From Paractinoplanes maris (GTDB taxonomy: Bacteria > Actinomycetota > Actinomycetes > Mycobacteriales > Micromonosporaceae): a DNA stretch of 64,000 nucleotides. Below the pieces are notes generated by a model, which saw nothing but the letters and a program-made list of their open reading frames with translations, ran no database searches and was not told the origin of the DNA. Made by a program: the position numbers and the translations under genes. The DNA lies in assembly GCF_023544465.1 (NCBI RefSeq), contig NZ_JALPVL010000008.1:372001-436000 (forward strand), given 5' to 3'. This document shows, piece by piece, positions 48,201 to 55,353 of the stretch (position 1 is its first letter; each line of letters begins with the position of its first letter).

Positions 48201-48228
48201 CGTGGGGCGGGGATTGAGCCGGGTTCAC
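45202..48228 (-). CDS. Secreted CBM32 - GH16-like - TIM-barrel hydrolase - CBM32 protein
   Basis: 1008 aa from GTG 48228 (AGGAG upstream); the longer frame starting in the operator is rejected. Signal/anchor 10-37. CBM32 1 (39-167). A GH16-like beta-sandwich (185-450) has GVGETDIMTNVNG at the catalytic strand: the usual ExDxxE reads E316-T-D318-I-M-T321, so the second catalytic Glu is lost. A (beta/alpha)8 barrel of GH2/GH5-like type (about 473-785) has LMWDVGNEV (Glu590) and YVITEAGPAG (Glu683) as probable acid/base and nucleophile. Then an Ig-like domain (about 800-870) and CBM32 2 (about 880-1008). Likely an extracellular glucan-active enzyme. LacI operator upstream. Confidence 0.85.
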   Translation of the reverse strand: MNPAQSPPHVWRRLVIPLVLGLAAAYLTLAAPHGAYAADTLLSQGRPTTASSSETADTVAANATDGNAGTRWSSQFSDPQWLRVDLGATATVTSVALQWEAAYGTAYQIQTSPDGATWTTIATKANGTGGTETLTVTGSGRYVRLYGTARNGGYGYSLWEFKVYGTIGGTTPTDPVPTTQPPGTFTTVWQDTFDGAAGTSPSSANWLLRTGTSYPGGAANWGTGEVETASNSTANVSLDGTGKLSIKAIKDGAGAWTSGRLETQRTDFEPPAGQQTKFTAVLKQPDVANALGYWPGFRATGAAYRGNYTNWPGVGETDIMTNVNGRSQLAQTLHCGTAPDGVCAEYNGRSSGFATCTGCQTGYHEYTQIIDRTRTDEEIRFYLDGRQTWIVRESQVGVAAWNAAVHHGFFLRLDLAIGGSLPNALAGRTTPTPDTTSGGVLSVDSVSVSRTATGTVPAAMTDPPAPTAPTVVRVTGSQGNWQLQVDGSPYQVKGLTYGPPQAAADGYMRDLRNMGANTIRTWGVDDANTPTLLDRAARQGLKVIVGHWLNQGADYVNDTAYKNSVKAGIVARVNTLKNSPGVLMWDVGNEVILTMQDHGLSAAEVEARRIGYAKFVNEVAVAIHAADPNHPVTSTDAYTGAWPYYKQYAPALDLLAVNSYGAIANIYPDWVAGGYSKPYVITEAGPAGEWEVPNDVNGVPTEPTDLQKRDQYASSWAAINAHPTVALGATEFHYGLENDFGGIWLNTFTGGWRRHGYYSLSRAWTGRTPANTPPEITGMTVANQNAVPAGGSLTVGVTASDPQGDLIRYNLMYSDKHAGGGTGLTNVTFTDNGNGTFTAKAPERLGVWKVYVYAFDGQGNVGIEQKSIRVVAPPETGTNLSRGRTTTASTYQPTGTNGPQLPSYATDGDYGTRWASEWAGTAWLQVDLGSVQSFNHVRLAWEAAHATGYRIQTSNDGSSWTNVYTTSSGDGGFDELSVSGTGRYVRVNGVARATSYGYSLWEFGVYRR

Positions 48229-48257
48229 GGGGACTCCTGGGGATGTCGGGACGCTGG

Positions 48258-48271
48258 GGAAAGCGCTCTCC
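48258..48271. promoter_or_regulatory. LacI-type operator before the large GH gene
   Basis: GGAAAGCGCTCTCC is identical to the site at 42556, 30 bases upstream of GTG 48228. This ties the GH gene to the LacI regulator at 41407. Confidence 0.85.
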
Positions 48272-48392
48272 ATGAATGGCCGAAGTGTTACGCCGGGCTT
48301 TCACGCGTGTCAATAGGCGACGATGAGTCTCGCCCTTATGTACGGGACAAAGGGTGGCATTCTTGGCAGTCGGTCGCCTTACCGGGAGATGA

Positions 48393-48410
48393 TGGGAGAG
48401 CGGTTTCCCA
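48393..48410. promoter_or_regulatory. Degenerate LacI-like operator
   Basis: TGGGAGAGCGGTTTCCCA shares the GGGAGAGCG half with the local operator but is less symmetrical. Possible auxiliary site. Confidence 0.35.
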
Positions 48411-48608
48411 TCGGGGGCGAGCGCCGAGTTATCCACAGGATGGCCGAGGCTGCTTGCGGCCGGCGGCGGCGCCGGAGATGCTCGGCCGGCAACGAGACGC
48501 CACTTCGCGATCACCCCACCACAGCCCTTGGGTGGGCGGGGGAGGCGGAGGCTCACCAGCACTGCGACGATCTTGGTGGAGAACGGGGCGGCGAATTTCG
48601 GCGGGCGA

Positions 48609-48636
48609 TGTCGAGAACGGCGGGGCGGCTCCGACC
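48609..48636 (+). promoter_or_regulatory. ECF42-type promoter before the DGPF gene
   Basis: TGTCGA (48609-48614), a 17-base spacer, then CGACC (48632-48636). This fits the ECF42 promoter as I recall it (-35 TGTCGA, -10 CGA-containing). It lies 55 bases before the gene next to the ECF42 sigma gene. Confidence 0.6.
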
Positions 48637-48691
48637 ACACCGCGAAAGCGACGAACGAACGCGACAGTGATCAACGAGAAGGAGCTACCCG

Positions 48692-49060
48692 ATGAAGTAC
48701 ATCGTGATGATGTTCGGTGACGGCGGCGAGATGGCGGCCACGGCCGACCCGGCCTGGGTGCGCGACATGATGACGTTCATGGGCGACTTCAACGCCGAGC
48801 TGGCCAAGACCGGCGAACTGGTCGAGGCGCACGGGCTGGCGTTCCCGTCCACCGCCAAAACGATCAGCTATGAGGACGGGCAGGTCGCGGTCACCGACGG
48901 GCCCTATGCGGAGACCAAGGAGTCGCTGGCCGGCTTCTGGATCCTCGACGTGCCGGGCGAGCAGCGGGCGATCGAGCTGGCCGGCCGGGTGGCGTTCTGG
49001 TCACGCAAGGTCGAGCTGCGCGAGGTCCCCGACGGCCCGCCCGACCACGAGGACGCCTGA
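48692..49060 (+). CDS. DGPF/YCII-domain protein (ECF42 partner)
   Basis: 122 aa, ATG 48692 after AAGGAG. Ferredoxin-like YCII fold: MKYIVMMFGDG start, the diagnostic VTDGPYAETKESLAGFWILDV, and VELREV near the end. DGPF proteins are nearly always encoded beside ECF42 sigma factors and are their usual targets; the sigma gene lies 336 bases downstream. Biochemical role unknown. Confidence 0.92.
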   Translation: MKYIVMMFGDGGEMAATADPAWVRDMMTFMGDFNAELAKTGELVEAHGLAFPSTAKTISYEDGQVAVTDGPYAETKESLAGFWILDVPGEQRAIELAGRVAFWSRKVELREVPDGPPDHEDA

Positions 49061-49390
49061 GTACACCGCGCCCGCAGCAGTGGCCGAGCCTTGGGCGGAA
49101 GCCGGGTGGCCGTAGAAGGTGGGACGGCGGCACGAGCTACATCGGCCGCAAGAGGTTGGGCACTGGCAAGAGCCTGACGCCCGCAAAGGCTGGTCGACAG
49201 CACGCGAGCTGCACCGGCCGCAGGAGGCTGGGCAGTAGCAAGAGCTTGACGGCCCGCAAACACTGGTTGGGCGGCAGGAGCTGGATGGCCGCAACGGCTG
49301 GGCGTTGGCGGTAGGAGCGGGCGGCAGCAGAGGCTGGGCGTTGGCGGTAGGAGCGGGCGGCAGCAGAGGCTGGGTGTCGGGGGAGGGGTG
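49061..49390. repeat. 36-bp tandem repeat array in the ECF42 leader
   Basis: GGCTGGGCGTTGGCGGTAGG followed by AGCGGGCGGCAGCAGA is perfectly duplicated at 49296-49331 and 49332-49367, and a third copy begins at 49368 and decays. Looser copies (GGCTGG plus GCAGCAAGAGC-like words) fill 49080-49295. It occupies the whole gap between the DGPF and sigma genes; no ORF there is convincing. Confidence 0.82.
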
Positions 49391-49396
49391 CGGCGG

Positions 49397-50632
49397 ATGA
49401 GTGAGCCTCGGGTGCTGGACGGGCTGTTGCGGGAGCTTGCGCCGCAGGTGCTGGGGGCGCTGGTCCGGCGTTACGGGCAGTTCGACGCGGCCGAGGACGC
49501 CGTTCAGGAGGCGCTTTTGGCCGCCACCGTGCAGTGGCCGCACGAGGGCACGCCCGCCACCCCGCGGTCGTGGCTCATCTCGGTGGCCACGCGGCGGCTG
49601 GTGGACGAGTTCCGGAGCGACAGCGCGCGCCGGCGCCGGGAAGCCGCCGAGGCGCTGGCCGATGCCGGCGGCGACGCTGCCGACCGGGACGACACGCTGG
49701 CCCTGCTTTTCCTCTGCGCCCACCCGTCGCTTTCGCCGCCCTCGCAGCTCGCCCTCACCCTGCGCGCGGTCGGCGGCCTCACCACGGCCGAGATCGCGGC
49801 GGCGTTCCTGGTGCCCGAGCCGACCATGGCTCAACGGATCAGCCGGGCCAAGCAGGCGATCCGCCGGAGTGGGCAGGATTTCCCGCCACCGGCCCCGGGC
49901 GCCGAGCGGGCCGAGCGCCTGAGGGTCGTACGGCAGGTCCTGTATCTGATTTTCAACGAGGGTTACACGGCCACTGGGGGTCCGGAGCTGCAGCGGGCCG
50001 AGTTGACCGGCGAGGCGATCCGGCTCGCGCGGCTGCTCCGTGATCTGGTGCCGGGCGACCACGAGACGGCTGGGCTGCTCGCCTTGATGCTGCTCACCGA
50101 CGCCCGGCGGGCGGCTCGCACGACGGCCGCGGGTGAGCTGGTGCCGCTCGACCGGCAGGACCGTTCGCTGTGGAGCAAGGAGCGGATCACCGAGGGGGTC
50201 GCGCTGGTGTCGTCGACGCTGGGGCGCGGGCCGATCGGGCCCTATCAGGTGCAGGCCGCGATCGCCGCGCTGCACGACGAGGCCGCTTCGGACGCCGAAA
50301 CCGACTGGGCGCAGATCCTCGCGCTCTACGAGGTGCTCGAGACGATCTCGCCCGGTCCGGTGGTGACGCTGAACCGGGCCGTCGCGGTCGCCCGCACCCG
50401 GGGGCCGCTGGCCGCCCTGGCGGTGCTGGGTGACCTGGCCGGCGACGAGCGGATGGCGGGTCATCACCGGCTGGCCGCCGTCCGCGCTCACTTGCTGGAG
50501 CAGGCCGGTTTCGCCGAGCAGGCGCGGGAGGCCTATCTGGCCGCGGCCAAGCTGACCACCAGCGGCCCCGAGCAGCGCTATCTGATCGCCCGGGCCGGCC
50601 ACGAGCTACTGCAGGAACGCCCCGAGGGGTGA
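49397..50632 (+). CDS. ECF42-group RNA polymerase sigma factor
   Basis: 411 aa from ATG 49397 (GGAGG ten bases upstream; GTG 49388 sits on the SD). Sigma region 2 (about 5-75) has QFDAAEDAVQEALLAA and TPRSWLISVATRRLVDEFRS; region 4 (about 105-165) has LTTAEIAAAFLVPEPTMAQR. A long C-terminal extension (about 190-411) with YLIFNEGY and TPR-like helices (LNRAVAVA, AVRAHLLEQAGF) marks the DUF6596/ECF42 group; that extension is needed for activity in studied members. No anti-sigma gene is present. Last 27 bases overlap the convergent DUF5995 gene. Confidence 0.92.
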   Translation: MSEPRVLDGLLRELAPQVLGALVRRYGQFDAAEDAVQEALLAATVQWPHEGTPATPRSWLISVATRRLVDEFRSDSARRRREAAEALADAGGDAADRDDTLALLFLCAHPSLSPPSQLALTLRAVGGLTTAEIAAAFLVPEPTMAQRISRAKQAIRRSGQDFPPPAPGAERAERLRVVRQVLYLIFNEGYTATGGPELQRAELTGEAIRLARLLRDLVPGDHETAGLLALMLLTDARRAARTTAAGELVPLDRQDRSLWSKERITEGVALVSSTLGRGPIGPYQVQAAIAALHDEAASDAETDWAQILALYEVLETISPGPVVTLNRAVAVARTRGPLAALAVLGDLAGDERMAGHHRLAAVRAHLLEQAGFAEQAREAYLAAAKLTTSGPEQRYLIARAGHELLQERPEG

Positions 50633-51382
50633 GAGCAGCAGCTTGTTGAGGCCGGCAGCGGTCTTGTCGAGGCCCGCGCGCTCGCGGTCGGTCGCCGACA
50701 TGTCGTGGCGGATGCCCCAGAGCTTCTGGGCGTTGCGCCAGGCCACGTTGCGGGTGTATTCGACGGCTTCGCCCTGCCACCAGTCGTCCAGGCAGCCGTT
50801 CATGGTGTCGATCAGCAGCTGCCATTTCTCGAGATAACCCCGCCGCAATCCGGGGATGGCGGTCGCGAAGATGTCGTTGATCTCGAGGTAGTCGTGGTGC
50901 TGGTCGCTGTCGTCGATCGGGTCGCTGCCCAGGTGGTCGAACGTCGTCACCAGCGCGAACGGCAGATCGAAGTTGATGTGCGCGTTGACCCCGGCGCAGG
51001 CCGACGGCAGCGGCCGGCAGTCCGGCCCGGGGATCCGCTGGAACAGGCACGCCCACACCTCGGGGCAGCGCGGGCTCGTGCCGGCGCCGGCCCACCCGCG
51101 CAACGCGTCGAAGTATCGCGCGGCGAACTCCACGTCGAGACGCGACAGGAACGCCGGGTCCTTGAACTTGCCGGCGTACAACCTCTCGAGCACACCTTCG
51201 GTGATCGTCAGGTAGAGCTTGTTGAAGTCGCACAGCGGGTTCTCGACCAGCAGCGGCGGCACGTGACCCAGGATCGCCTGCAGCTCCTTGAGCTGCTCGA
51301 CCACGGCGGGGACGTCGTCGGGGTGGCCTTGCAGGAGATCGGTCATCTCCCGTTGCACAGGTCCCCAGACCGACTGGTTCAT
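50606..51382 (-). CDS. DUF5995 family protein
   Basis: 258 aa from ATG 51382 (GGAGG eight bases upstream; an ATG at 51403 lies before the SD). Helical protein with NPLCDFNKLYLTITEGVL, FFDALRGW-like ARYFDALRGWAGAG, ACAGVNAHINFDLPFAL (His/Asn cluster) and DFIDSD-like DPIDDSDQHHDYLEIND, features of DUF5995. The His-rich DQHHDY and VNAHINFDL segments could bind a metal. No signal peptide. Convergent with and overlapping the sigma gene. Function unknown. Confidence 0.85.
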   Translation of the reverse strand: MNQSVWGPVQREMTDLLQGHPDDVPAVVEQLKELQAILGHVPPLLVENPLCDFNKLYLTITEGVLERLYAGKFKDPAFLSRLDVEFAARYFDALRGWAGAGTSPRCPEVWACLFQRIPGPDCRPLPSACAGVNAHINFDLPFALVTTFDHLGSDPIDDSDQHHDYLEINDIFATAIPGLRRGYLEKWQLLIDTMNGCLDDWWQGEAVEYTRNVAWRNAQKLWGIRHDMSATDRERAGLDKTAAGLNKLLLSPLGAFLQ

Positions 51383-51418
51383 CGGTTTTCCCTCCACGAA
51401 CATCGGCGGAGGGCCCCC

Positions 51419-51454
51419 AGCACCGCCCGGCGGCGGTGGCCGCCGGGCGGTGCT
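51419..51454 (-). terminator. Long GC hairpin after the LAL regulator gene
   Basis: AGCACCGCCCGGCGGC and GCCGCCGGGCGGTGCT form a perfect 16-bp stem with a 4-base loop. It lies about 100 bases past the LAL stop and 37 bases before the DUF5995 start, so it may end the LAL transcript or act in the DUF5995 leader. No U-run follows. Confidence 0.65.
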
Positions 51455-51550
51455 CCCCCGTGACCACAGACTTCCAAAGCCGACGTATGCGGGGGATCGG
51501 TAGATCTACGTATTACCGGTGCGCGATCGCCCGGGAAGATAACGGAATGG

Positions 51551-54352
51551 TCACGCCGCGGTGAGGAACACCCGGCTGGCCTGCACCCGGGTGCGGACCT
51601 GGAGCTTGTCGAAGATGTGCCCGACGTGGACGCCGACCGTGCGCTCGCTGATGAACAGGCGCTCGCCGATCTCGCGGTTGGTCAGGCCCTCGGCCAGCGC
51701 GGCCAGCACCTCGCGCTCGCGCTGGGTGAGCAGGCTCAGCTCGTCGGTGTCCTGCGGCTGGGGGAACGGCACTGTCGCGACGTCGTCGGCCAGCGCCACC
51801 TTGTAGCGCTGGGCCACCGAGACGATCTCGGCCGCGAACGGCCGCGCCCCCATCGCGATCGCCGTGGCGTACGCCTCGCGCAGCGCCCCGATCGCCACGG
51901 CTTTCCGTGACCGGCGCTGCAGGGCGGCCTCGGCCTGCCGCAGACGCGAATACGCCGCCGGGTACGGCTGCCGCCGGGTGTCCCAGGTGGTGGCGGCCTT
52001 GGCCCACGGCGCCGGATCCTGCCGGCCCTCGACGCGGCTCAGCTCGGCCGCGCACAGGTCGGCATAGCCGTCGATCACCGCGCGCACCGGCACCGCGGCG
52101 TTGCCCACACCGGCCACCATCCGCTCGACCGCGACCTTGAGCCGGCGCAGCGCCCCCGGGTCGACCGGCTGCCCGGCCGCGTGGGCCTCGGCTTCGGCGC
52201 GCAGCCCGTGCCAGGCCAGGACGCCGATCAGCACCAGGTCGTCGGAGCGCGTCTCGGTCAGCCCGCGCTGCACCGACGCCCGCGCCGTCGCGTGCTCGCC
52301 CTGCCACATGGCCAGCCCGGCGCGCAGCGTGAGCATCGGCAGCACGTGCCGCGCCCCGCCCCCGGCCAGCAGTGTGGCCACCGCGTCGAGGTCGCGGTGG
52401 GCCGCCTCGACATCGCCGAAGCCGACCCACAGCTGACACCGCGAGAGCAGCAGCTCGACCGCGTCGGCGCCGGACGGCCGGTGGCGCATCGCGGTCTCGA
52501 GCACCGCGTCGGCCTCCGACCACTGCCCGACCCGGAACAACCCCTTGGCCGCGACGGCCAGCAGCCGTGTCTGATAGGTGCGCCCGGCCCCGAGCGAGGC
52601 CAGCCGGTCGGCGCCGCGGCGGGCGACCAGCACACCCTCCTCGATGTTGTTGAGCGGGCCGGTCAGCAGCTCGGCCAGGTGCAGATAGGCCACGCCCAGC
52701 TCGTCGGGGTGCCCGCTGCGCTCGGCGATGTCGACGGCGTTGCGGATGACGGCGAGCCCGGCGTCCGGGTCCTCGCGGAACGCCGCGCTGAAGCCGAGCG
52801 CGGCACTGGCTCGTACGAGATCGGCCGTCGATCCGTTGACCTCGGCCATCTCGAGCGCGTCGACCGCCCGGGCGTTCGCGTCGGCGTAACGGCCGAGGTG
52901 GAGCAGCAGCTCGGCCAGGTAGGCCGCGGCCGAGGCGCGCTGGCGCGGGGAGCAGTCGGGCGCCTCGAGAGCGCGCTCGTACTCCGCCTCGGCGGTGGCC
53001 GTGCGGCCGGCCGCGGCCAGGTAGCGCGCGCGGCGCAGATGCAGGTCGCACTGGCTGGGCGCGTCGGGCCGGTGGGACAAATCCTCGAGGCGGGACAACG
53101 CGCGCAGGTGCTCGCCGCACTGGTGGGCCGACTCGGCCGCGTGGGCCAGCAGCTCGGTGCGCTCGGGGGCGCCGTCGGCGGTCAGCTCCAGCGCGGACGA
53201 CCAGTGGCGATGCGCCTCGGTGAAGCCGTAGAGCTCCTCGGCCGACCGGGCCGCGGCGACCACCGACGGCAGCGCGCGGCTCGGCTCGCCCGCTTTCTGC
53301 CAGTGGTGCGCCAGGCGGGCGTGGTCGGGGGTGGCGCCCGGCTCCTCCAGCGCCTCGGCGAAGCGGCGGTGCAGTGCCGTGGCTTCAGCCGGCAGCACCT
53401 CGCCGGCCAGGATCTCGGCCACCAGGCGGTGACGCAGGCGGTAGCCGTCGCCGGCGCTGGCCACGAACCGGTGCGCGACCGCGGCCCGGACCGCCTCGAT
53501 CAGCTCGGCCTCGGACAGTGGCACGACCCGGGCCAGCACGTCGTGGGCGACCGGCTCGACCCCGGCCGCGATCGCGTGCACCACCGCGTGGGCGGGCGGA
53601 GGCAGCTCGGCCAGGCGGGACAGGAAGATCTCGCGCAGGGTGTCGGACAGCTCGGCCCGGCCGTCGCGCAGGTCACGGGCCAGTTCCTCGGCCACGAACG
53701 GGTTGCCGCCGCTGCGCTTGTGCACCCGGTCGGCGTCCTCGGGCTCGACCCGGCCGTTGGTGATCGCGGTGACCAGCTCGACCGTCTGGTCGCGGTCGAG
53801 CGGGGCCAGGTCGACAACGCGGACGGAACGGAGACGGCGCAGCTCGGCGAGCACCTTGCGCAGCGGGTGGGCGCCCTGCAGTGCCTCGGCCCGCACCGCG
53901 GCCAGCACGGCGATCTCGACGCCGCCCAGCCCGGCCAGCAGATAGAGCAGCAGCTGACGGGTGCTGCGGTCGGCCCACTGCAGATCGTCGAGGACCAGCA
54001 GCAGGCGACGGTCACCGGCCACCGCGCGCAGATCCTGCGAGACGCGGTCGAGCAGGGCGCCGGCGTCACCGGCCGGCCGGACATTGTGGTCGAACTGCCG
54101 CAGGGCCTGCAGAACCGGGTGCAGGGGAGAGGCGTCGCCGATGTCCAGGCAGGTGCCGGACAGCACGGCGAAACCCGCGTCGCGCATCGCCCCGGCGGTC
54201 TCGCGCAGCAGACGGCTCTTGCCGACTCCGCTCTCCCCGGTGACGAACACCGCGGAGGTGCCTCCGGGCCCCGCGTTGCGCAGGTCGGACTGGACTTGGC
54301 TCAACGTGTCGGCTCGTCCGACAAGCGGCCCGTCCTCCTCCTCGCTGGCCAT
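51551..54352 (-). CDS. LuxR-family AAA/TPR transcriptional regulator (LAL type)
   Basis: 933 aa from ATG 54352. N-terminal AAA/STAND ATPase with LVGR start, Walker A VTGESGVGKSRLLRE (Lys45) and Walker B LLLVLDDLQWAD. The middle third is TPR-like (repeated Ala-rich helical pairs, for example ALEELTADGAPERTELLAHAA region). The C-terminal LuxR HTH (last 60 residues) reads LTQREREVLAALAEGLTNRE then IGERLFISERTVGVHVGHIF. Such large regulators sense a ligand through the TPR part and activate transcription. Divergent from the class III cyclase gene. Regulon unknown. Confidence 0.92.
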   Translation of the reverse strand: MASEEEDGPLVGRADTLSQVQSDLRNAGPGGTSAVFVTGESGVGKSRLLRETAGAMRDAGFAVLSGTCLDIGDASPLHPVLQALRQFDHNVRPAGDAGALLDRVSQDLRAVAGDRRLLLVLDDLQWADRSTRQLLLYLLAGLGGVEIAVLAAVRAEALQGAHPLRKVLAELRRLRSVRVVDLAPLDRDQTVELVTAITNGRVEPEDADRVHKRSGGNPFVAEELARDLRDGRAELSDTLREIFLSRLAELPPPAHAVVHAIAAGVEPVAHDVLARVVPLSEAELIEAVRAAVAHRFVASAGDGYRLRHRLVAEILAGEVLPAEATALHRRFAEALEEPGATPDHARLAHHWQKAGEPSRALPSVVAAARSAEELYGFTEAHRHWSSALELTADGAPERTELLAHAAESAHQCGEHLRALSRLEDLSHRPDAPSQCDLHLRRARYLAAAGRTATAEAEYERALEAPDCSPRQRASAAAYLAELLLHLGRYADANARAVDALEMAEVNGSTADLVRASAALGFSAAFREDPDAGLAVIRNAVDIAERSGHPDELGVAYLHLAELLTGPLNNIEEGVLVARRGADRLASLGAGRTYQTRLLAVAAKGLFRVGQWSEADAVLETAMRHRPSGADAVELLLSRCQLWVGFGDVEAAHRDLDAVATLLAGGGARHVLPMLTLRAGLAMWQGEHATARASVQRGLTETRSDDLVLIGVLAWHGLRAEAEAHAAGQPVDPGALRRLKVAVERMVAGVGNAAVPVRAVIDGYADLCAAELSRVEGRQDPAPWAKAATTWDTRRQPYPAAYSRLRQAEAALQRRSRKAVAIGALREAYATAIAMGARPFAAEIVSVAQRYKVALADDVATVPFPQPQDTDELSLLTQREREVLAALAEGLTNREIGERLFISERTVGVHVGHIFDKLQVRTRVQASRVFLTAA

Positions 54353-54570
54353 GGTGGTCACCCTAGTGCCCATCGACCCGGCCCGTTGTCGGCGGTTCGG
54401 TCTGATCTGGGTCACATGACTGACCGGTATCAGCGCGCACCTCGGCGCAGTCCTTAGAGAGACGCGTAGTGCTGCGCTGTCGGAGATACGTCGTTCTGCT
54501 GATCCGCTTCTCGACAGCGGCTGGCACCGTTCTCCCGGGGCACAGCAGGAAACTGGGGGAGCGTGAAGAC

Positions 54571-55203
54571 ATGACCGCAATCGCTATGGCGGAGCAGGAG
54601 CGGCGTCAGACCGTCACCGTCCTGTTCATCGACATCGTGGGCTTCACGTCCCTGGTCGACGATCTGGACTGCGCGGTCGTCCGCGCCCTGCAGCGGGACT
54701 ACTTCGGCATCGTGTCCGACGTGGTCCGCGCGGGTGGCGGAGTGGTGGAGAAATACGTCGGGGACGCGGTGATGGCGGTGTTCGGCACCGGCACCGGCGG
54801 CTTCGGCGCGGAGGCGGCCGCTTCGGCGGTCAAGGTGGGCCTGTCGGTTCAGGAGGCGTTGAGGGGGCAGCTCCTGGCCGGCAGGTTCGCCGTCCGCACC
54901 CGGGTGGGTCTGGCCACCGGCGACGTGATCGTCGACGTGGCGGCGGCCCGCGACTTCGGGCAGGCGATGATCAGCGGCAGCGTGGTCAACACGGCGGCGC
55001 GCCTGCAGGCGTACGCCCCGCACGACACCGTGGTCGTCTGTGCCGAGACCCAGGCGGTCACCGACCGCCTGATCGCCTATCAAGAGCTTCCCCCCGTACG
55101 GGTGTCGGGCAAGCCGCGGCCGCTCGACCTCTGGCGCGCGCTGGCCCCGCAGGGAGCCCGGGCGGCCACCCGTCACCTGTGGGCGGTGCCGGCGGCCGCT
55201 TAG
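54571..55203 (+). CDS. Stand-alone class III adenylate/guanylate cyclase domain protein
   Basis: 210 aa from ATG 54571. Residues 15-185 are a class III cyclase catalytic domain: TVTVLFIDIVGFTSLVDDLD (first metal Asp), GGVVEKYVGDAVMAVFG (Lys and second metal Asp), TRVGLATGDVIVD and GSVVNTAARLQ (transition-state Asn-Arg region). All catalytic residues look intact, so it should make cAMP as a homodimer. In many actinobacteria this cyclase type is fused to an AAA-TPR module; here that module is absent and an AAA-TPR-LuxR gene sits divergently next door. Confidence 0.9.
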   Translation: MTAIAMAEQERRQTVTVLFIDIVGFTSLVDDLDCAVVRALQRDYFGIVSDVVRAGGGVVEKYVGDAVMAVFGTGTGGFGAEAAASAVKVGLSVQEALRGQLLAGRFAVRTRVGLATGDVIVDVAAARDFGQAMISGSVVNTAARLQAYAPHDTVVVCAETQAVTDRLIAYQELPPVRVSGKPRPLDLWRALAPQGARAATRHLWAVPAAA

Positions 55204-55353
55204 ACGGGTGTTGTAGCTCACCAACCGTATCTTTTGTCCGAATTATCGGTTCACAGGTGGCCGCTCCCGGCTCGGTTGACCAGAAGTGTCGGAGGGTCCC
55301 GGTAGGCTCGCCGCGACTTGACCACCACCTGGGCCGATCGGGAGTGCCACCTC

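Larger units (their letters stand above)
48229..48691. other. Regulatory intergenic region
   Basis: 463 bases between the divergent GH and DGPF genes. It contains a LacI operator (48258), a diverged relative (48393) and an ECF42-like promoter (48609). No ORF here shows coding character. Confidence 0.6.
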
